Part shown: piece after piece, positions 63,713-64,000 of the stretch
How positions within the stretch are numbered: position 1 is the first letter of the stretch
Layout of the letters: each line of letters starts with the position of its first letter
Source of the DNA: Strongylocentrotus droebachiensis
Lineage: Eukaryota; Echinodermata; Echinoidea; Camarodonta; Strongylocentrotidae
Direction: 5' to 3'
NCBI GenBank assembly: GCA_035222895.1
Contig: JAVYIG010000603.1
Span: forward strand, 186,001-250,000
DNA: 64,000 nucleotides
Notes under the pieces: model-generated
The model's input: only the letters and a program-made list of their open reading frames with translations
Databases searched by the model: none
Told to the model about the DNA's origin: nothing
Program-made: the position numbers and the translations under genes

Positions 63713-64000
63713 CCCGCTGTAGGGTGGGTGTAGATGGCTGTCTGAAGCACATTTGCGACCTTAAAATATTCACGGCCAATATAAAGTTTTAATGATGATA
63801 ATGATAATATATTACATTTATAACACGTTTTTTCTTTAGATACAAAGCGTATACAAATTCAAGGCTGGACTATTTGGTTGTAGCGAACAGTCGCGTGGCT
63901 ACGGGTGGAGGGGGCAATGATGCATGTGCCCCCAATAGCATGCCGAAAGAGGGGGATAGAGAGGGGGTCGCTGATAACGCTAACGAAGATTTTTGTTAAA
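63713..64000. other. Window end, nothing recognised
   Basis: No gene or clear element end. Confidence 0.4.

Overview
The window is nuclear DNA of an animal. Genes have long introns with GT-AG junctions, and the sequence is AT-rich, full of microsatellites, tRNA-derived SINEs, CR1/L2-like LINE debris and dozens of foldback DNA elements. The SINE tails and the hAT-like termini (CAGGCGCGTAGCCAGG) suggest a marine deuterostome, most likely an echinoderm such as a sea urchin. That placement is inference.

Two protein genes could be assembled exon by exon. (1) Plus strand, 15088-35666: four coding exons, 239 residues. The N-terminal half has the look of an antibiotic-biosynthesis-monooxygenase (ABM)/dimeric alpha-beta barrel domain, and the C-terminal half looks like a second ferredoxin-like beta-alpha-beta unit. 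Its function is unknown. (2) Minus strand, 56018-42211: four coding exons, 181 residues, a clear GNAT-fold diamine (spermidine/spermine or thialysine) acetyltransferase of the SAT1/SAT2 type. The genes converge tail to tail, about 6.5 kb apart, and nothing shows a shared pathway.

Layout. 1-6.7 kb: hAT-like element with a 110-bp tandem array, a duplicated segment carrying reverse-transcriptase fragments, a 459-bp tandem duplication with SINEs, and foldback elements. 7-8.9 kb: no gene; an exact 100-bp duplication. 8.9-13.2 kb: a decayed CR1/L2-like LINE on the minus strand, split by a second LINE whose (GAATT)n tail and target duplication are still visible. 13.5-14.5 kb: a 293-bp satellite. 14.7-15.1 kb: CpG-rich promoter and leader of gene 1. 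15.3-31.8 kb: its giant first intron, with a (CAT)n array, a 97-bp x 6 tandem array and a three-level nest of foldback elements. 31.8-35.7 kb: exons 2-4. 35.7-42.2 kb: intergenic, with a hAT-like element bearing an 8-bp target duplication and an 880-bp foldback. 42.2-56.0 kb: the acetyltransferase gene, its introns crowded with TTAA-flanked elements. 56-64 kb: upstream region without recognised genes, a TA-flanked GC-rich foldback, a foldback minisatellite at 61 kb and short tandem arrays.

Most open reading frames elsewhere are low-complexity artefacts (CT, CAT and GGGA tracts) or lie inside repeats. All element and gene identifications rest on visual motif recognition and inspection of ends and junctions. 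No database search was run.
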